64,000 nt of DNA from Sinohyriopsis cumingii (GCA_028554795.2 CM068838.1:92214974-92278973), one strand, 5' to 3'; shown: positions 1 to 11,391, counted from the stretch's first letter. Notes: generated from the sequence alone by a model not told the origin. Made by a program: numbers and translations.

Positions 1-154
1 ACCAGTCCTAACACAAACCTCTTAATAATGAGCGCCAAGCGATGCAGCTGCTAGTTCCATCTTTATAAGTCTTTGGTATGACTCGGCCAGCGTTCGAACC
101 TGTGACTTCCTGCATCTAAGGTGGATGCTCTAACCACATAGACAACTGCAGTGG
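1..154 (-). mobile_element. SINE family B, copy cut by the window edge
   Basis: This is the 5' half of a tRNA-derived SINE read on the minus strand. Its 5' end is near 154, with a box-A-like segment (GTGGTTAGAGC type, here degenerate) near 130-140 and a box-B-like GGTTCGAACGCTGG near 88-101. The tRNA-unrelated body, with AAGACTTATAAA and the complement of TCCTAACACAAACCTC, matches the fuller copy at 1130-1458. The 3' part lies outside the window. Confidence 0.75.
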
Positions 155-965
155 TTGCATGTGGAACAAATTAATATAAAGCAATCTGTTCAACTGAATT
201 ACAGTACCATAACTGCCATATTTATAGACAATGTTTTGGGCAATTTGAAACTGTGGATTCATGAAAGGAGATGGTGTGGGATGTCATCGGTATGGCAAAC
301 AAGCAACATAATATGATTCAGAATAAGCCATCTTGTCTTACAAGCCTGCAGAAATGACCTACCATTCAAATCCAAACAAATGAATATAAAATCTAGCTGT
401 ATTTTCATAAACTACCATTTTATCACACATGCACAAACACACACACAAACACACACTACATGAAACTAGAAAGCGTCGATGGGATGTGGATGTCCACCCC
501 CACCCCACCACACAGTGTCTAAAATGATCTAAAACCTAACCAAGGATGAATGGAGAAATTAATGGAAAAATGTAACACTCTCATGATGAGGCATATAAAT
601 ACACAGACTTTTAAAATCCATTATCAAACAAGAAGCCTTTAATAGGACTCCCACACAAAGAAGACTCTCCCAACGGGAAATGGCCAAAAAGAAATTCAAC
701 AAATCCAAGATCAGTCCATACTTTGTTTTTAACTACTGAATAATAAAACTATCTCTGATATTCAAAAGAAATTCAATCCATCCATCCATCCATACATACA
801 TAAATACGTACATGCATGATCAATCATAACAAATTTGGTAACATTGTTCTTATGTTTGAGTTTAACATGTTCACAAGATAACTGTTAAGTGCAGAACAAA
901 AGTTTCATTCCTGGCATATAGGCATTATTTTGCTGAGGCACTGTAAGACTCTTACATGCATGCAC
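155..965. other. no gene seen
   Basis: AT-rich unique-looking DNA with short runs of CACACA (430-455) and CATC/CATA (776-800). I see no coding stretch or recognisable element. Confidence 0.5.
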
Positions 966-1125
966 AATCACACACACACCCACACACACACACACACACA
1001 TACATACATACATACATACATGTTTCATACATACATACATATGCACATACATATGCACATACACACATGCATACATATGCATATACACACATACATACAT
1101 ACATACATACATACATACATGCATA
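966..1125. repeat. (CA)n / (CATA)n microsatellite
   Basis: CACA runs (968-1000) grade into CATA and CATACACA tetranucleotide repeats up to 1124. The run directly abuts the 5' end of the SINE that follows, and a second CATA run lies at that SINE's 3' end. The SINE therefore either landed in a microsatellite or sits next to the tail of an older copy. Both strands read as Met/Tyr/His-rich frames here, which are artefacts. Confidence 0.9.
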
Positions 1126-1129
1126 CATA

Positions 1130-1458
1130 CCACTCCAGTGGCCTAGTGGTTAGAGTGTCTGTCTTGGATGCAGGAGGTCGTGGGTTCGATCCCCAGCCAA
1201 GTCATACCAAAGACTTACAAAAATGGTACGAATGGCTGCCTAGCTGGGCATTCAGCATTAAGAGGTTAGTGTTAGGACTGGTCGGCCTGGTGTCAGGATA
1301 ATGTGACTGGGTGCGACATCATGCCACATGTCTGTGGCATGATGCCCCAGTGCTAGACATCATCATAAACTGCCACACTGCAGACATCATAGTGATATGA
1401 CTGAAAACTTGTTATAGCTACCGATATGTTAAAAATCAAAATCACATCACACATCACA
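1130..1458 (+). mobile_element. SINE family B, near full length
   Basis: A tRNA-derived SINE. A polymerase III box A (TGGCCTAGTGGTTAGAG, 1139-1155) and a box B (GGGTTCGATCCCC, 1181-1193) have tRNA-like spacing. The roughly 250-bp unrelated body carries the motifs CCAAAGACTTA, GTCAGGATAATGTGACTGGG and CTGCCACACTGCAGACATCA. It ends in TTAAAAATCAAAATCACA and then a CATG/CATA microsatellite. The same layout recurs in opposite orientation at 49.6, 51.4 and 52.3 kb, which defines the family. No clear target duplication can be called because both flanks are CATA repeats. Confidence 0.85.
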
Positions 1459-1537
1459 TACATGCAAACATGCATGCATGCATGCATGTATGAATGCATA
1501 CATACATACATACATACATACATACATACATACATAC
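1459..1537. repeat. CATG/CATA microsatellite tail of the SINE
   Basis: GCATGCAT and then CATA repeats directly follow the SINE body. Other copies of the family end in CA or CATA repeats at the same place, so this is best read as the element's own 3' tail. Confidence 0.8.
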
Positions 1538-1834
1538 ACCTTTGGTAATCTACAGCCAGCATTTTTTTTAACTAACCCTGGTAGCAATACAAATTACCTG
1601 ACCTACTGTGAGTGAGTTATGTAATCTGTGAAATAGTTGTCAGCTCTGACCACCTTTACCTTTTGATCACCTCTACCCAAAATTAGCTCTGTAATCTGCC
1701 AGTGGTGACAGACAGTATGTCATGATCATTATGCAGATATTACTGTTTACTGTTCACATATAATGGGCATATCATGCAGTGTCAAAGAAGTTCTCTACCT
1801 CTCTACAGATGGCCTGAGTCTCAGGCTTTGACAA

Positions 1835-1978
1835 TGTTGGTATGTGAGAAAGCTTGCCAGTAGCTTCCTGTGGGTTGTTGGTTCTTACCAGGGTTTTTTT
1901 TTCGGTGGGGGGGTCTTCCTCTACCTTCATGTAAAGCCTATCTTGCACTGAAAAATTGTGTTAAACCCTAAACAATTA
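1835..1978 (+). mobile_element. SINE family A, diverged 3' portion
   Basis: From GTATGTGAGAAAGCTTGCCA through GTAAAGCCTATCTTGCACTG to GTTAAACCCTAAACAATTAA this follows the body and tail of the SINE at 50933-51180, with many substitutions. The tRNA-like head is missing or unrecognisable. Confidence 0.7.
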
Positions 1979-2853
1979 ATAATAACCATCTTTTGACAGA
2001 TTGTGGGCATATAATGTAGTGTCAAAGAAGACCTCTATTTTTCTCTTTTTTAAAAGTTTAATTATTGGAATTCATTTTGTTTTAACTGAAAATCAGGCTT
2101 TTCATGTGATATACTGTAACATATGGTGGGTAGGAAGTATTCATCATATGAGAACATTATCATAACTTATCATGTGTGGTTTTGATTTTGTTGATTGTTT
2201 CTAATAAATGAGGAATACAGAGTTTTTCAAGTAATAGGACAATTCACAACACATACATGCCACAATAAAAAAACATGATCTTCAGTAATTTTAGACTAAA
2301 ACAAAATGACAAAACAAAACCTGAGAGACATTTATGATTACCACCACTATAATGTCTGAATCATCTAATCTATAAATAGTACACGGTCCTACTTAGAGCC
2401 CATGTAAAACTATCCTCAGGGCAGTTTATACAGTTGATTATCACAGAGGCAATTAATACACAAGGAGGTCAGAGATAAGCAGCCACCATAAAACAGATTG
2501 CTTAACAGGCTGAAAAGTCCTTAAAAAGTCCTTAAAATATTGCTGTGGGAGACTGTATTAGGCTAATCTGCACATGTAAAGTACACCAAGTGCAACAACC
2601 AAATTGATTTAAATTAGATTCATGAAACAGATGCATGTTGATGAGTAAAAGCTTATATACACTATTGCCTTGAATGAAAATTTTAAGCCATCTTTAGTAA
2701 AAATTGGCAAGTTCACGATCAGCGGCATAATTCTTTTCAGGTTGGATTGTACTCTTTATATAAAATGACAAAGATTATTATTTCTGTAGCCAGAATACTG
2801 TACATGTGTGACTCATTTCCAAATTTTTTATTTAAAAACAGCTGTAATTCTGA
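1979..2853. other. no gene seen
   Basis: AT-rich spacer with no coding stretch or repeat that I can support. Confidence 0.4.
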
Positions 2854-3084
2854 GAGGATAATCCATCTGCAAAGCAAGCGAAGCCCAGCAAAATTAAATT
2901 ACTGAAGTACTTGACCGAGTTCGACTTTGTGAAGCATAGCAGCATGGGGAAACATTTTTTTGCACATGCTGCAAAACACCATATCAACATTGGTCCTTTC
3001 TGGAGTGTACAACATTTGTCAACAAAGAAACACCACACAGCATTTTTTATACTCCCTCGCAGCAAAGCTGATGCAAAAAGATGA
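2854..3084 (+). pseudogene. orphan coding-like stretch, unidentified
   Basis: Seen: an uninterrupted 76-codon frame from just after a TGA (2851-2853) to a TGA at 3082-3084. It has no ATG at its head, and its composition is unlike the surrounding AT-rich DNA. It includes LLKYLTEFDFVKHSSMGKHF and, further on, INIGPFWSVQHLSTKKHH. The residue mix is like that of a globular protein rather than of a chance AT-rich frame. No good splice acceptor lies in front, and what follows the stop is not open. It could be an exon of a plus-strand gene, a fragment of a retrocopy, or chance. I do not recognise the family. It may lie downstream of the last visible exon of the minus-strand gene but is on the opposite strand. 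Confidence 0.3.
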
Positions 3085-3879
3085 TTCTATTCTGAGAAAA
3101 GTTGAAGATCTCTGAAGAACTTGAGGAACAAAACCATCCAGTCTCTAATAAGTGCAATGATCTACACCAAAAGACAAAAGATATAACCCTCAATCCCCCC
3201 AGCTGTGCCCCAAACTAGTGACAGCAGCAAAGACTGGATCTAATTAAAAAAATATTCCACTGTCTAATGGATGTAATGGGCAGAAACTTGGCATACCTTT
3301 TGGTCAGTCTCTGTGATTGTGATTATGTGAGTGTGTATATATGAATTAAAGGTGTTTGTCAATGCTAAGTCTATCAGCTATATTTTGTTTGCAAGTGTAT
3401 TAATTGATTTATACATAACAGATGGGTTTTCTTAAAATTCAAATTTTAATTTCCAGTCATTTTCTTAAGCCTCATATGAAAAAAGATAAGTTATTCTCAA
3501 CTGGATGTCACTTTTTTAGGTCATGCACACTGACCCACCCTTAAGACCCTAAAAACACCCCCACCCCCAACACTGTTTGAGAATGAAGCAGGTATGATGA
3601 CAACAGGCTTCTTTTCTCACACATTTGAAAATAGTGAATTGTGTATTGTGAATTGTGTACTGTGGATTGTGTATTGTGTATTTACTTAGTATTACAAAAA
3701 AGAGTTCACTCGTACGTCACTTCTGAAATGAGTTACAAAACTTATACACAGTCACTTCAAATGGAAAAGTTTACTTACATCTCCAATGGCTGAATAAGGA
3801 TGAAATAACAGCCATGCAGACGGGTAGAAAGACCAATGATAGGTAATTGGAATAATTAACACAGAACTATGTACCATAT
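3085..3879. other. no gene seen
   Basis: Spacer. It contains a short C-rich patch (ACACCCCCACCCCC, near 3555) and ATTGTGTA-type short repeats (3640-3680). No coding evidence. Confidence 0.4.
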
Positions 3880-4085
3880 ATATTCGTTTACAAGATGAGT
3901 TCAACTGCAAACTGCACAGACCCAGACATGACGTCGCATAATGTACCAGCACATCTGGGTCTGTGCAGTTTGTTAGGAGTAATCAGTAGAACAAACAACA
4001 ATGACCCTAATCTGCAGGTGTATTATGTTATGGCAGATCTGGATCATTGCTGTTTGTAATTTAACTTGACTTATAAGTGAGTAGA
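3880..4085. mobile_element. palindromic MITE, family P
   Basis: About 205 bp with terminal inverted repeats: GTTTACAAGATGAGTTCAAC at one end, and the complement of AACTTGACTTATAAGTGAG at the other. Inside are nested inverted copies of ACTGCACAGACCCAGA (3910-3930) and TCTGGGTCTGTGCAGT (3953-3968), then a conserved middle (GGAGTAATCAGTAGAACAAAC). Seven other copies in the window have the same layout. No coding capacity, so it is presumably a non-autonomous element moved in trans. Confidence 0.8.
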
Positions 4086-5013
4086 ACGGTATGTGTTGGT
4101 CATGGCTATGAGCTTGGGTTTTTTTCCAAAGAAAATGTCAAAGACGAAAAACTTATCTGATCAGAAGCTCAAGTTTAAATTATGGCAGAACCTTTTTTGG
4201 TCATTATTGGTAGTATTCCTGAGCAAACTTTGTTCCTAGCACTTTTCTATCAAATGAAAAATTAAAAAAAAACTTATTGCCAGAAAACGGGGAAAAAATA
4301 TATTACGATGAAGTATGTTGAAATCCTGCTCACCATACTACATCACAAGAATGAGGAATACTTTTGATGTTATGGCATTGGCTTCATGTGACAACCAATC
4401 ACAACAGTTGGTCAAAGTGCTTAAGATATTAGAGCTGCTCTGACAAGAAAACAAGCCAAAATAAATAGTGACTACATTTATATCTTTATCAATAAACACA
4501 GCTTACAGCAAAATTACATGACCTTTGTTATAATTAGACACTGTTGGAAAACATGAATGATTCAAAGCAAGACTTTACCAATGATTTTTCTGTCAGCTAT
4601 TTCTTGTGTAGCACACCAGAGACACTGGCTTTCTTCTCAAAGTACATGTAACTGATTTTCTTCAAACAACATTTTGAATGGCACATACATTAAAGCTAGT
4701 GCAGGAAAACCAGTAATGATCCAAATGTAGGATGGTGATGTTGATACTGAGAAGTATTTTATGAATTCTGAAACAACGTTTGTATCTTTTGTTTAAAAAA
4801 GCGATTGTAAAATGTTTTAAATGTGGACTATGATTGTAAATCCAATTTTCATTCATTTATTCACTGCTTATTATGCTGAACTGAGACCCATTTATACAAG
4901 AAAACATTTTTAAATTTGGTTTTCAGTAATGACACTGGAATGCAATGACATAAATGAAACTGATTTCCTGTTACAGAGTACTATCATGGTACATTTGCAT
5001 GCTTCATTACCAT
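4086..5013. other. intergenic or intronic spacer, no gene seen
   Basis: AT-rich DNA. I see no exon with supporting splice sites on the minus strand downstream of 5182, so the next exon of the gene is not visible here or lies outside the window. Confidence 0.4.
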
Positions 5014-5166
5014 GCAGACTGGTGAGTCACAGTACAGGATTTGCAGACTGTGCTTAGTCACAGTAGAGGACATGTAGAGATTATTCACAGTACAGGACTT
5101 GCAGACAGGTTAGTCACAGTATAAGACTTGTATAATGGTTAGTCACAGTACAGGACTTGCAGACTG
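5014..5166. repeat. about 29-bp minisatellite, 5 diverged units
   Basis: Units centred on TTAGTCACAGTACAGGACTT with spacing near 29 bp. They lie only about 15 bp beyond the splice donor of the exon at 5182-5346, so in the transcript the array starts almost at the beginning of the next intron. Confidence 0.8.
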
Positions 5167-5181
5167 ATTAATCATATTTAC

Positions 5182-5346
5182 CTTTGAAAGAGGACTGAAG
5201 AGGTTGGTAAGTTTGTTTTGACCCTTTGTCTTACGACTGTCATTTTCCCGAATGGTCCCTTGTGGGCTCACAGAGGCTGAGAGAGACATGGGGAAAGTGC
5301 TTTCATCTATGGATAGGTTGATTCCCCGACGACTCCTCAGGCTCCC
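5182..5346 (-). CDS. host gene exon (most 3' one visible), unidentified Ser/Arg-rich protein
   Basis: A 165-nt internal exon read on the minus strand, exactly 55 codons, phase 0 at both ends. The acceptor is AATTTCAG just above 5346 and the donor is GTAAAT just below 5182. The only open frame begins GSLRSRRGINLSIDESTFPM and ends NKLTNLFSPLSK. It is rich in Ser, Arg and Lys with likely basophilic phosphorylation sites, and looks like a disordered linker or regulatory region. The phase matches the preceding exon (18977-19132), 13.6 kb upstream in transcript order. Inference: an internal exon of a large protein. I do not recognise the family, and no stop codon is reached, so the gene continues. 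That this is a real exon is well supported by the frame, the splice sites and its GC content compared with its flanks. Confidence 0.75.
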
Positions 5347-5566
5347 CTGAAATGAATTTCCAGTTATCTATTAATCAACTGAATAATTAATTACAGGTAA
5401 CTGGTCTTGAATGATGTTGGAAGTTAATTTTTAAAATATAATTTTATATTGATTAAGTGATGTCACAGTTTCTGATGAATAATATACAAACTAATTCTTT
5501 ACAGTTAAACAACACCTAAAGTAACCTTCTATAAAAAATTTATAGGTTATTATAGTATATCCCTCC

Positions 5567-6350
5567 ATGCCAGCTTAATATGGCTATGCTAGTAGATGTA
5601 TACCCACCATGCCAACTTATGGATATGCTAGTATATGTATACCCACCATGCCAACTTCTGGATATGCTAGTAGATGTATACCCACCATTCCAGCTTAATA
5701 TGGCTATGCTTGTACATGTATACCCACCATGCCAATTTATGGATATGCTAGTAGATGTATACCCACCATTCCAGCTTAATATGGCTATGCTACATATATA
5801 CCCACCATGCCAGTTTATGGCTATGTTAGTAGATGTATACCCACCATGCCAGCTTAATATGGATATGCTACATGTATACCCACCATTCCAGCTTACAGCT
5901 ATGCTAGTAGATGTATACCCACCATACCAACTTATGGCTATGCTAGTAAATGTATACCCACCATGCCAGTTTATGGCTATGCTAGTAGATGTATACCCAC
6001 CATCCCAGCTTATGGCTATGCTAGTAGATGTATACCCACCATGCCAGCTTAATATGGATATGCTACATGTATACCCACCATGTCAGCTTATGGCTATGCT
6101 AGAAGATGTATACCCACCATGCCAGCTTATGGCTATGCTAGTAGATGTATACCCACCATTCCAGCTTATGGCTATGCTAGCAGATGTATACCCACCATGC
6201 CAGCTTATAGCTATGCTAGTAGATGTATACCCACCATGCAAGCTTATGGCTATGCTAGTAGATGTATACCCACCATGCCAGCTTAATATGGATATGCTAC
6301 ATGTATACCCACCATGCCAACTTAAATTCTAGGACACAAATCACCCTCCA
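5567..6350. repeat. 39-bp minisatellite, about 20 units
   Basis: Tandem units of about 39 bp with the core TATGGCTATGCTAGTAGATG followed by TATACCCACCATGCCAGCT. A second variant (AATATGGATATGCTACATG) recurs in a loose order. Because 39 is a multiple of three and most length changes keep the frame, a 250-codon open frame runs through the plus strand (repeating PPCQLMAMLVDVY). There is no start context, no unique sequence and no splice evidence, so I treat this frame as a by-product. The array lies in the 13.6-kb intron. Confidence 0.93.
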
Positions 6351-6829
6351 TGCCAGCTTAATGACAGAAGACATCAACATGTACATACTACAATACATTA
6401 TGAAAGTTGGACAATTTAAATGCATATATAAATTATTGTTTTATCCTTTTAATTGTGTTTGGAAATGACTTTAGTGTAACCTTCCACGGCAGTTTAATGT
6501 AGTTATTCTGGCATTTAATTTTGTGAAAACAGGCAAGTTAATTGTTCTGGATATCTAAATGAATTGTCCTTGAACAATACATTTTAGAAATGTTGCAAGT
6601 GAATGATCATATAATTACAAATAAAAGCAAATTTCTATCATGACAAAAAGAAACAGGAGTCCCTTGAAGGGACTGGCAATCTACTGTCCCAAAAGAATTT
6701 TTAATAAGACAATTTTTTTAAAATATGGAGTATTGAACCATATTTGATATTCTTGAGCAATACTGGATGTAATATTGGTACTATTGCCACATAGGAAAAA
6801 GTACACATCATTAGAAGATACAGTGAACA

Positions 6830-7468
6830 TTTCATGCCAATACGACCATCCATTCAGGATGAGTAGCAACTTCATGCCAATATGGCCATCCATTTGGGAC
6901 AAGTAGCAATTTCATGCTAATATGGTAATCAGTTTAGGACAAGTAGCAATTTCATGCCAATATGGCAATCCATTCAGTACGAGTAGCAACTTCATGCTAA
7001 TATGGTAATCCATTTAGGACAAGTAGCAATTTCATGCCAATATGGCTATCCATTTAGGACAAGTAGCAATTTCATGCTAATATGACCATCCATCCAGGAT
7101 AAGTAGCAATATCATGCCAATATGGCCATCCATTCAGTATGAGTAGCAACTTCATGCTAATATGGTAACCCATTTAGGACAAGTAGCAATTTCATGCCAA
7201 TATGGCTATCCATTTAGGACAAGTAGCAATTTCATGCTAATATGACCATCCATCCAGGATAAGTAGCAATTTCATGCCAATATGACCACCCAATCAGGGT
7301 GAGTAGCAATTTCATGCCAATATGGCCATCCATTCAGGTCAATAGGCAATTTCATGCCAATAGGCCATCCACTCAGGACGAGTTGCAATTTTACGCAAAT
7401 ATGGCAATCTAATTAGCACAAGTAGCAATTTCATGCCAATATGGCCATCCATTCAGGATAAGTAGCAA
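6830..7468. repeat. 40-bp minisatellite, about 16 units
   Basis: Units with the core TTTCATGCCAATATGGCCAT followed by CCATTCAGGACAAGTAGCAA. A four-unit block recurs with an offset near 160 bp (compare 7000-7110 with 7160-7270), so the array grew in part by multi-unit duplication. Confidence 0.92.
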
Positions 7469-7773
7469 AAACAAGGTTTTCAAGCCTCACCATATTCATT
7501 TTTGGGCCCAACAAGACCATGAAATGCATATATGAGTGTAAAGTCTTATGGAAATCCTCCAAGTTGTTTTGAGTTAATGCTAATACAGTCAAAGATATTT
7601 CTTATACAACAAGCCAACCCACGAGTTGTTCTGGTCTTAAACCATTAATGTTATAAAAAAAAATCTTCATGACTGCCATAGATACAAGTTTTTCTCCCTT
7701 TATTTGAAATTTAAGTTCTGATGAAGTTATTTCCCTTTTACAGAATTTATCTAATTTGTTGTTTTCTTTATCT

Positions 7774-8000
7774 TTAACACACTATCCCCTGGTGACAAGT
7801 TTACGTGGCAGAAGGTAGTATAGCCTACTGCCGAACTCTGTAGCGTCAAGGTCATGTATGATACACTTAAGTGGGTGGTATTATAGAAAGATAGACAGAT
7901 GTAGCTCTACAATGATATCAAATAATCTGGAAGTTCTAGTTGCACTACAAAATACAGAGGGAAAAACGTCATTTTTTTTACATGATTTTTTCCACCCCAT
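7774..8000. mobile_element. TTAA-type MITE, truncated copy
   Basis: Starts at TTAA (7774-7777) followed by CACACTATCCCCTGG, which resembles the terminal repeat of the element at 9929-10540. The next 200 bp or so match the reverse complement of 10345-10520 closely, including GTTTACGTGGCAG, TCTAGTTGCACTACAAAATA and CAGAGGGAAAAAC. Similarity fades near 8000 and no second terminus is visible. Confidence 0.75.
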
Positions 8001-8754
8001 TCAAATGCAAGGCCATATGGCCACCAGTGCCCCATTAAAATACAAGGCCATGTGGCCATCAGTGTCAAATAATCTTTCTGATATAAACAAGGCTTCAACT
8101 AGTAAACAACCACCATGTTGTTTACATTGATGTCGGCTGTTGACAACAGACCTTGACAGTATATATCTCTTTCAGTGATGTCTTTCACTAATGTAAGAAG
8201 CTGATATCTACTGGACAATCACTAGTAGTACATGCCTGATATTATTATCGCAGGATTTATGATTGGTGGGGATTTTACACATCCAGACATAAGTGTCATG
8301 ATTAATCATGCCTAAAGACAGACAGACAGAGGCTCTATTTAACAGTAACTAAACTGTCCCCACATAAAGAGCCAGATGACTTCATTCATAAATTTGTAAC
8401 TCTGGCACTACTCCTTCAAGGTCTCATCAATACAAAGCTCCATGCTAAATTAGTCCAACAGAGAGAGAGACATGTAAAGTTATGCTGCGAGATCCGAGTC
8501 AGGAGCACAGGCAATCAGGGTCTGTAACTCTTATAAATGATGTTGCAGAATGATAAGAAGACAAGAAATAAACTCACCATAGAATCTCAACAATCTGAAG
8601 CCAAATGAAAAATTTAGTTGAAATTCAAAATATTTTGGGTCAAGTTATACTGCAGAAACCAGTGTCAGAAAGACAAAGCATCAAAGGGCCATAATTCTTC
8701 AAAAAAGAATAAACCCATATAAGCCACATGGAAAGTCTATGGGACCAGGTTTAT

Positions 8755-9130
8755 ACCATATGCTGAATGGTTTGGTATGGTCTGGTTTAGTGTTTTATTG
8801 ATAAGTAAAACAAATAGGTTATCAGAATATGCTGAATGGTTTGGTATGGTCTGGTTCAGTGTTTTATTGATCAGTAACACAAATAGGTTATCAGAATATG
8901 CTTGATGGTTTGGTATGGTCTGGTTCAGTGTTTTATTGATCAGTAACAAAGATAGGTAATCAGAATATGCTGAATGGTTTGGTATGGTCTGGTTCATGCA
9001 GAGTCTATGAGACCAGGTTCATCCTGAATTAGATCAGAATTTACTGAATGGTTTGGTATGGTCTGGTTCAGTGTTTTATGGGACACGAACACAAACAGGT
9101 CATCAGAATATACTAAATGGTTTGTTATAG
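8755..9130. repeat. 69-bp minisatellite, about 5 units
   Basis: Units contain GCTGAATGGTTTGGTATGGT, CTGGTTCAGTGTTTTATTGA and ACAAATAGGTTATCAGAA. The unit near 9000 is disturbed, and the last one is strongly diverged. Confidence 0.9.
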
Positions 9131-9924
9131 TCTGAAACTATATTTTCTGGCACCAAATTGCATCAAATATGTTGAATGATTCATGAGCTATGATGGTTAA
9201 AATATTTTTCTATAATGGAGGCATAATACTGCTGGTAAAGGGCAATAACTCAATGGTTCAAGAACTGTGCTGGTCATAAGGATCTACTATTGGTGGCACT
9301 CTACAATTTCATATTTGCATAGGGTTAGAATTTTAAAGAAAAAGAATTTCCCCATCTTTCCTCACTGGTTATACCGGCTGTTTAAAAAAGACCTTGTATA
9401 TCTTAGGTATAATTCAAAGAACCTTTAATTCCCTTTATTTTGGTATATGATTGATGGGTGTAATATGAGTTATAGAGTATACAGTTTGGCCTTACTCCAA
9501 TTGGTAATTCATTCATTGCACTATCAGAAGCTGGTATTGTCAAGTCTGGCAAAATGAATTTTCCCCATTTTAATAGCTACTATGGATAGTGTACTATAGA
9601 CTAATTAATGCTGATTTTAGCACAAGGGAGCAGTCATTTTAGTTAGCAGTGTGCTTAGATCATGTACAATTTCCAAAAGTACAATATCCAAAGAAATATC
9701 ATCCACATTATATTAATATAGCATAGAGGTAGCGACATTCTCTCCATTGTGCATGTTTTAAATGCGAACAACTTCACCTTACATGTGTCACTCTCTCAAA
9801 AGTACCTAATAACTGGTAAGAGGCCCCATTACAGAAATATTGATGGAAAAGGGAAATAACTCCAATACTATTATAGAACTATTGATTGTAAAAGGGAAAT
9901 AACTCCACAAAAATAATAAAACCT
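9131..9924. other. spacer, no gene seen
   Basis: Contains AGGGCAATAACTC and AAAGGGAAATAACTCC motifs (9238-9250, 9848-9865, 9892-9910). In my experience these are common in mollusc interspersed repeats. No coding evidence. Confidence 0.4.
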
Positions 9925-9928
9925 TTAA

Positions 9929-10540
9929 CTCATTAACCCCTGGAGGTTTTTAGTCATTTTTGCCTGATATGCGAGAAGGAAACACATTTTGGGGACTATT
10001 TCTGAATACATCATAATACATCGACTTTCAGGGAATTTTCCATTAGCCTAATGCCTAGTTGTGTTAGAAACATCAGTTTTTATTGGTTATTTTGCTTGCA
10101 CATGAGCAGAAGGGTAAAAGTTTGGAGTTCTTTTTCTTTTTTTGCTTAACAGACCCATCATTTTCAAATCGAGACCACTCTTTATTTCAAATGCACACCT
10201 TATCCTACTTTTTGTAAAGGTTGACCTGTCTGTGTGCAGTTCAGACTGGTCTACCTTGGATCTGAGGCCAAAAAGTCTAAAATCAGGACACAAAATCGGA
10301 ATCTGACCACAGACACATTTTGGGTGGAAAACAAAATGGTCCAAAAAATGATGTTTTTCCCTCTGTATTTTGTAGTGCAACTAGAACGTCCAGATTATTT
10401 GGTATCTTTGAAGAGCTACATCTGTCTTCCTTTCAATAATACCACCCATTTTAGTGTATCTCACATGACCTTGATGCTACAGATCTCAGCAGTAGGCTAC
10501 TACCTCCTGCCACGTAAACGCGGCAGCAGGGGTAAATGAG
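9929..10540. mobile_element. 612-bp TTAA-flanked MITE, piggyBac-like ends
   Basis: Bounded by TTAA at 9925-9928 and TTAA at 10541-10544. The ends are inverted repeats: CTCATTAACCCCTGG on the left, and CTCATTTACCCCTGC when the right end is complemented (13 of the first 14 bases agree). A four-base TTAA duplication and C-rich ends of this type are known from the piggyBac superfamily. The interior has no transposase: the two 97-101 codon frames over 10087-10539 overlap on opposite strands and look fortuitous. A related truncated copy lies at 7774-8000 in inverted orientation. Confidence 0.75.
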
Positions 10541-10544
10541 TTAA

Positions 10545-11196
10545 AAGGTGTCTTTACATGTAAAAACCAATTCAGCTGCCAAACGTCATCTGTTACAGAT
10601 CTATACTGGTTGCACAAAGTGTGAATGGAAGAACAAATGATCTGACAGATGGATGGAAGAACAAATGGACTAACAGATGGATGGAGAGAGAAAAGGATTT
10701 TACCAAAGAGCTTCCACAGCCTGATAACATGCTCTAAATATATGACTTGGTCATGAAGCTTCAAAGTTATATTTGAAATTTTTACATAATACTTTTCAAT
10801 ATCATTTCGTTACTGCAACTGAACTGCTAATAAGGTTTCTTTCCAAAAATTCTATCCAGCGATAGTATGAAAAATCCAATTTAATTTCTTAATTCACAAT
10901 TACTGCAAAAAATAGAAAATCAAAATATGAAATGTAATCTGAAATAAAACAAATGTAATGATAGGCATAAATGATGTTAAATCTAATACAAATAGCATAC
11001 ACAAACAAAGCTTACTTGCATCTCAAAGAAAGCATGGGTTCAAAAGCAACTGGTAGGTGAACATTCTGTTTAAAAAAATTCATTTCATAAATTTTTCAAA
11101 AGCCACATTACGTTATGCTTTCAAATGTCTTTAGAGTCATACATTCTTCTGAATCAAATAAAGCAACAATTTCATTTGATTCATGATACAATATTT
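10545..11196. other. spacer, no gene seen
   Basis: Contains a diverged two-copy repeat of AACAAATG...CAGATGGATGGA near 10620-10690. Otherwise plain AT-rich DNA. Confidence 0.4.
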
Positions 11197-11280
11197 ACAA
11201 AAACAAAAAAATTCATGATATAAGTAATTACAAAACAAAAAAATTCATGATATAAGTAATTACAAAACAACATAATTCAT
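11197..11280. repeat. about 36-bp tandem duplication
   Basis: Two near-identical copies of AAAAATTCATGATATAAGTA followed by ATTACAAAACAA, with part of a third. Confidence 0.85.
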
Positions 11281-11391
11281 GGTACATGTCATTTTATTTA
11301 TTGCCACACTGCTAAACAAGATGAAGTTTGTCAGAGAATGAATAACCAGTAGTGAAATTATGCTGAATTTTGATGAGTTAAAGGGTTTTAT

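Noticed and set aside
1139-1193. Functional tRNA gene
   Set aside because: Boxes A and B are present, but the sequence does not fold into a clear cloverleaf and continues into the SINE body. The other copies share the same extension.
885-1301. Met/His/Tyr-rich ORFs at the CATA repeats
   Set aside because: Microsatellite and SINE sequence. The frames end with the repeat.
10087-10539. Two opposite 97-101 codon ORFs as genes
   Set aside because: They overlap on both strands inside the TTAA-flanked MITE and have no recognisable protein features.
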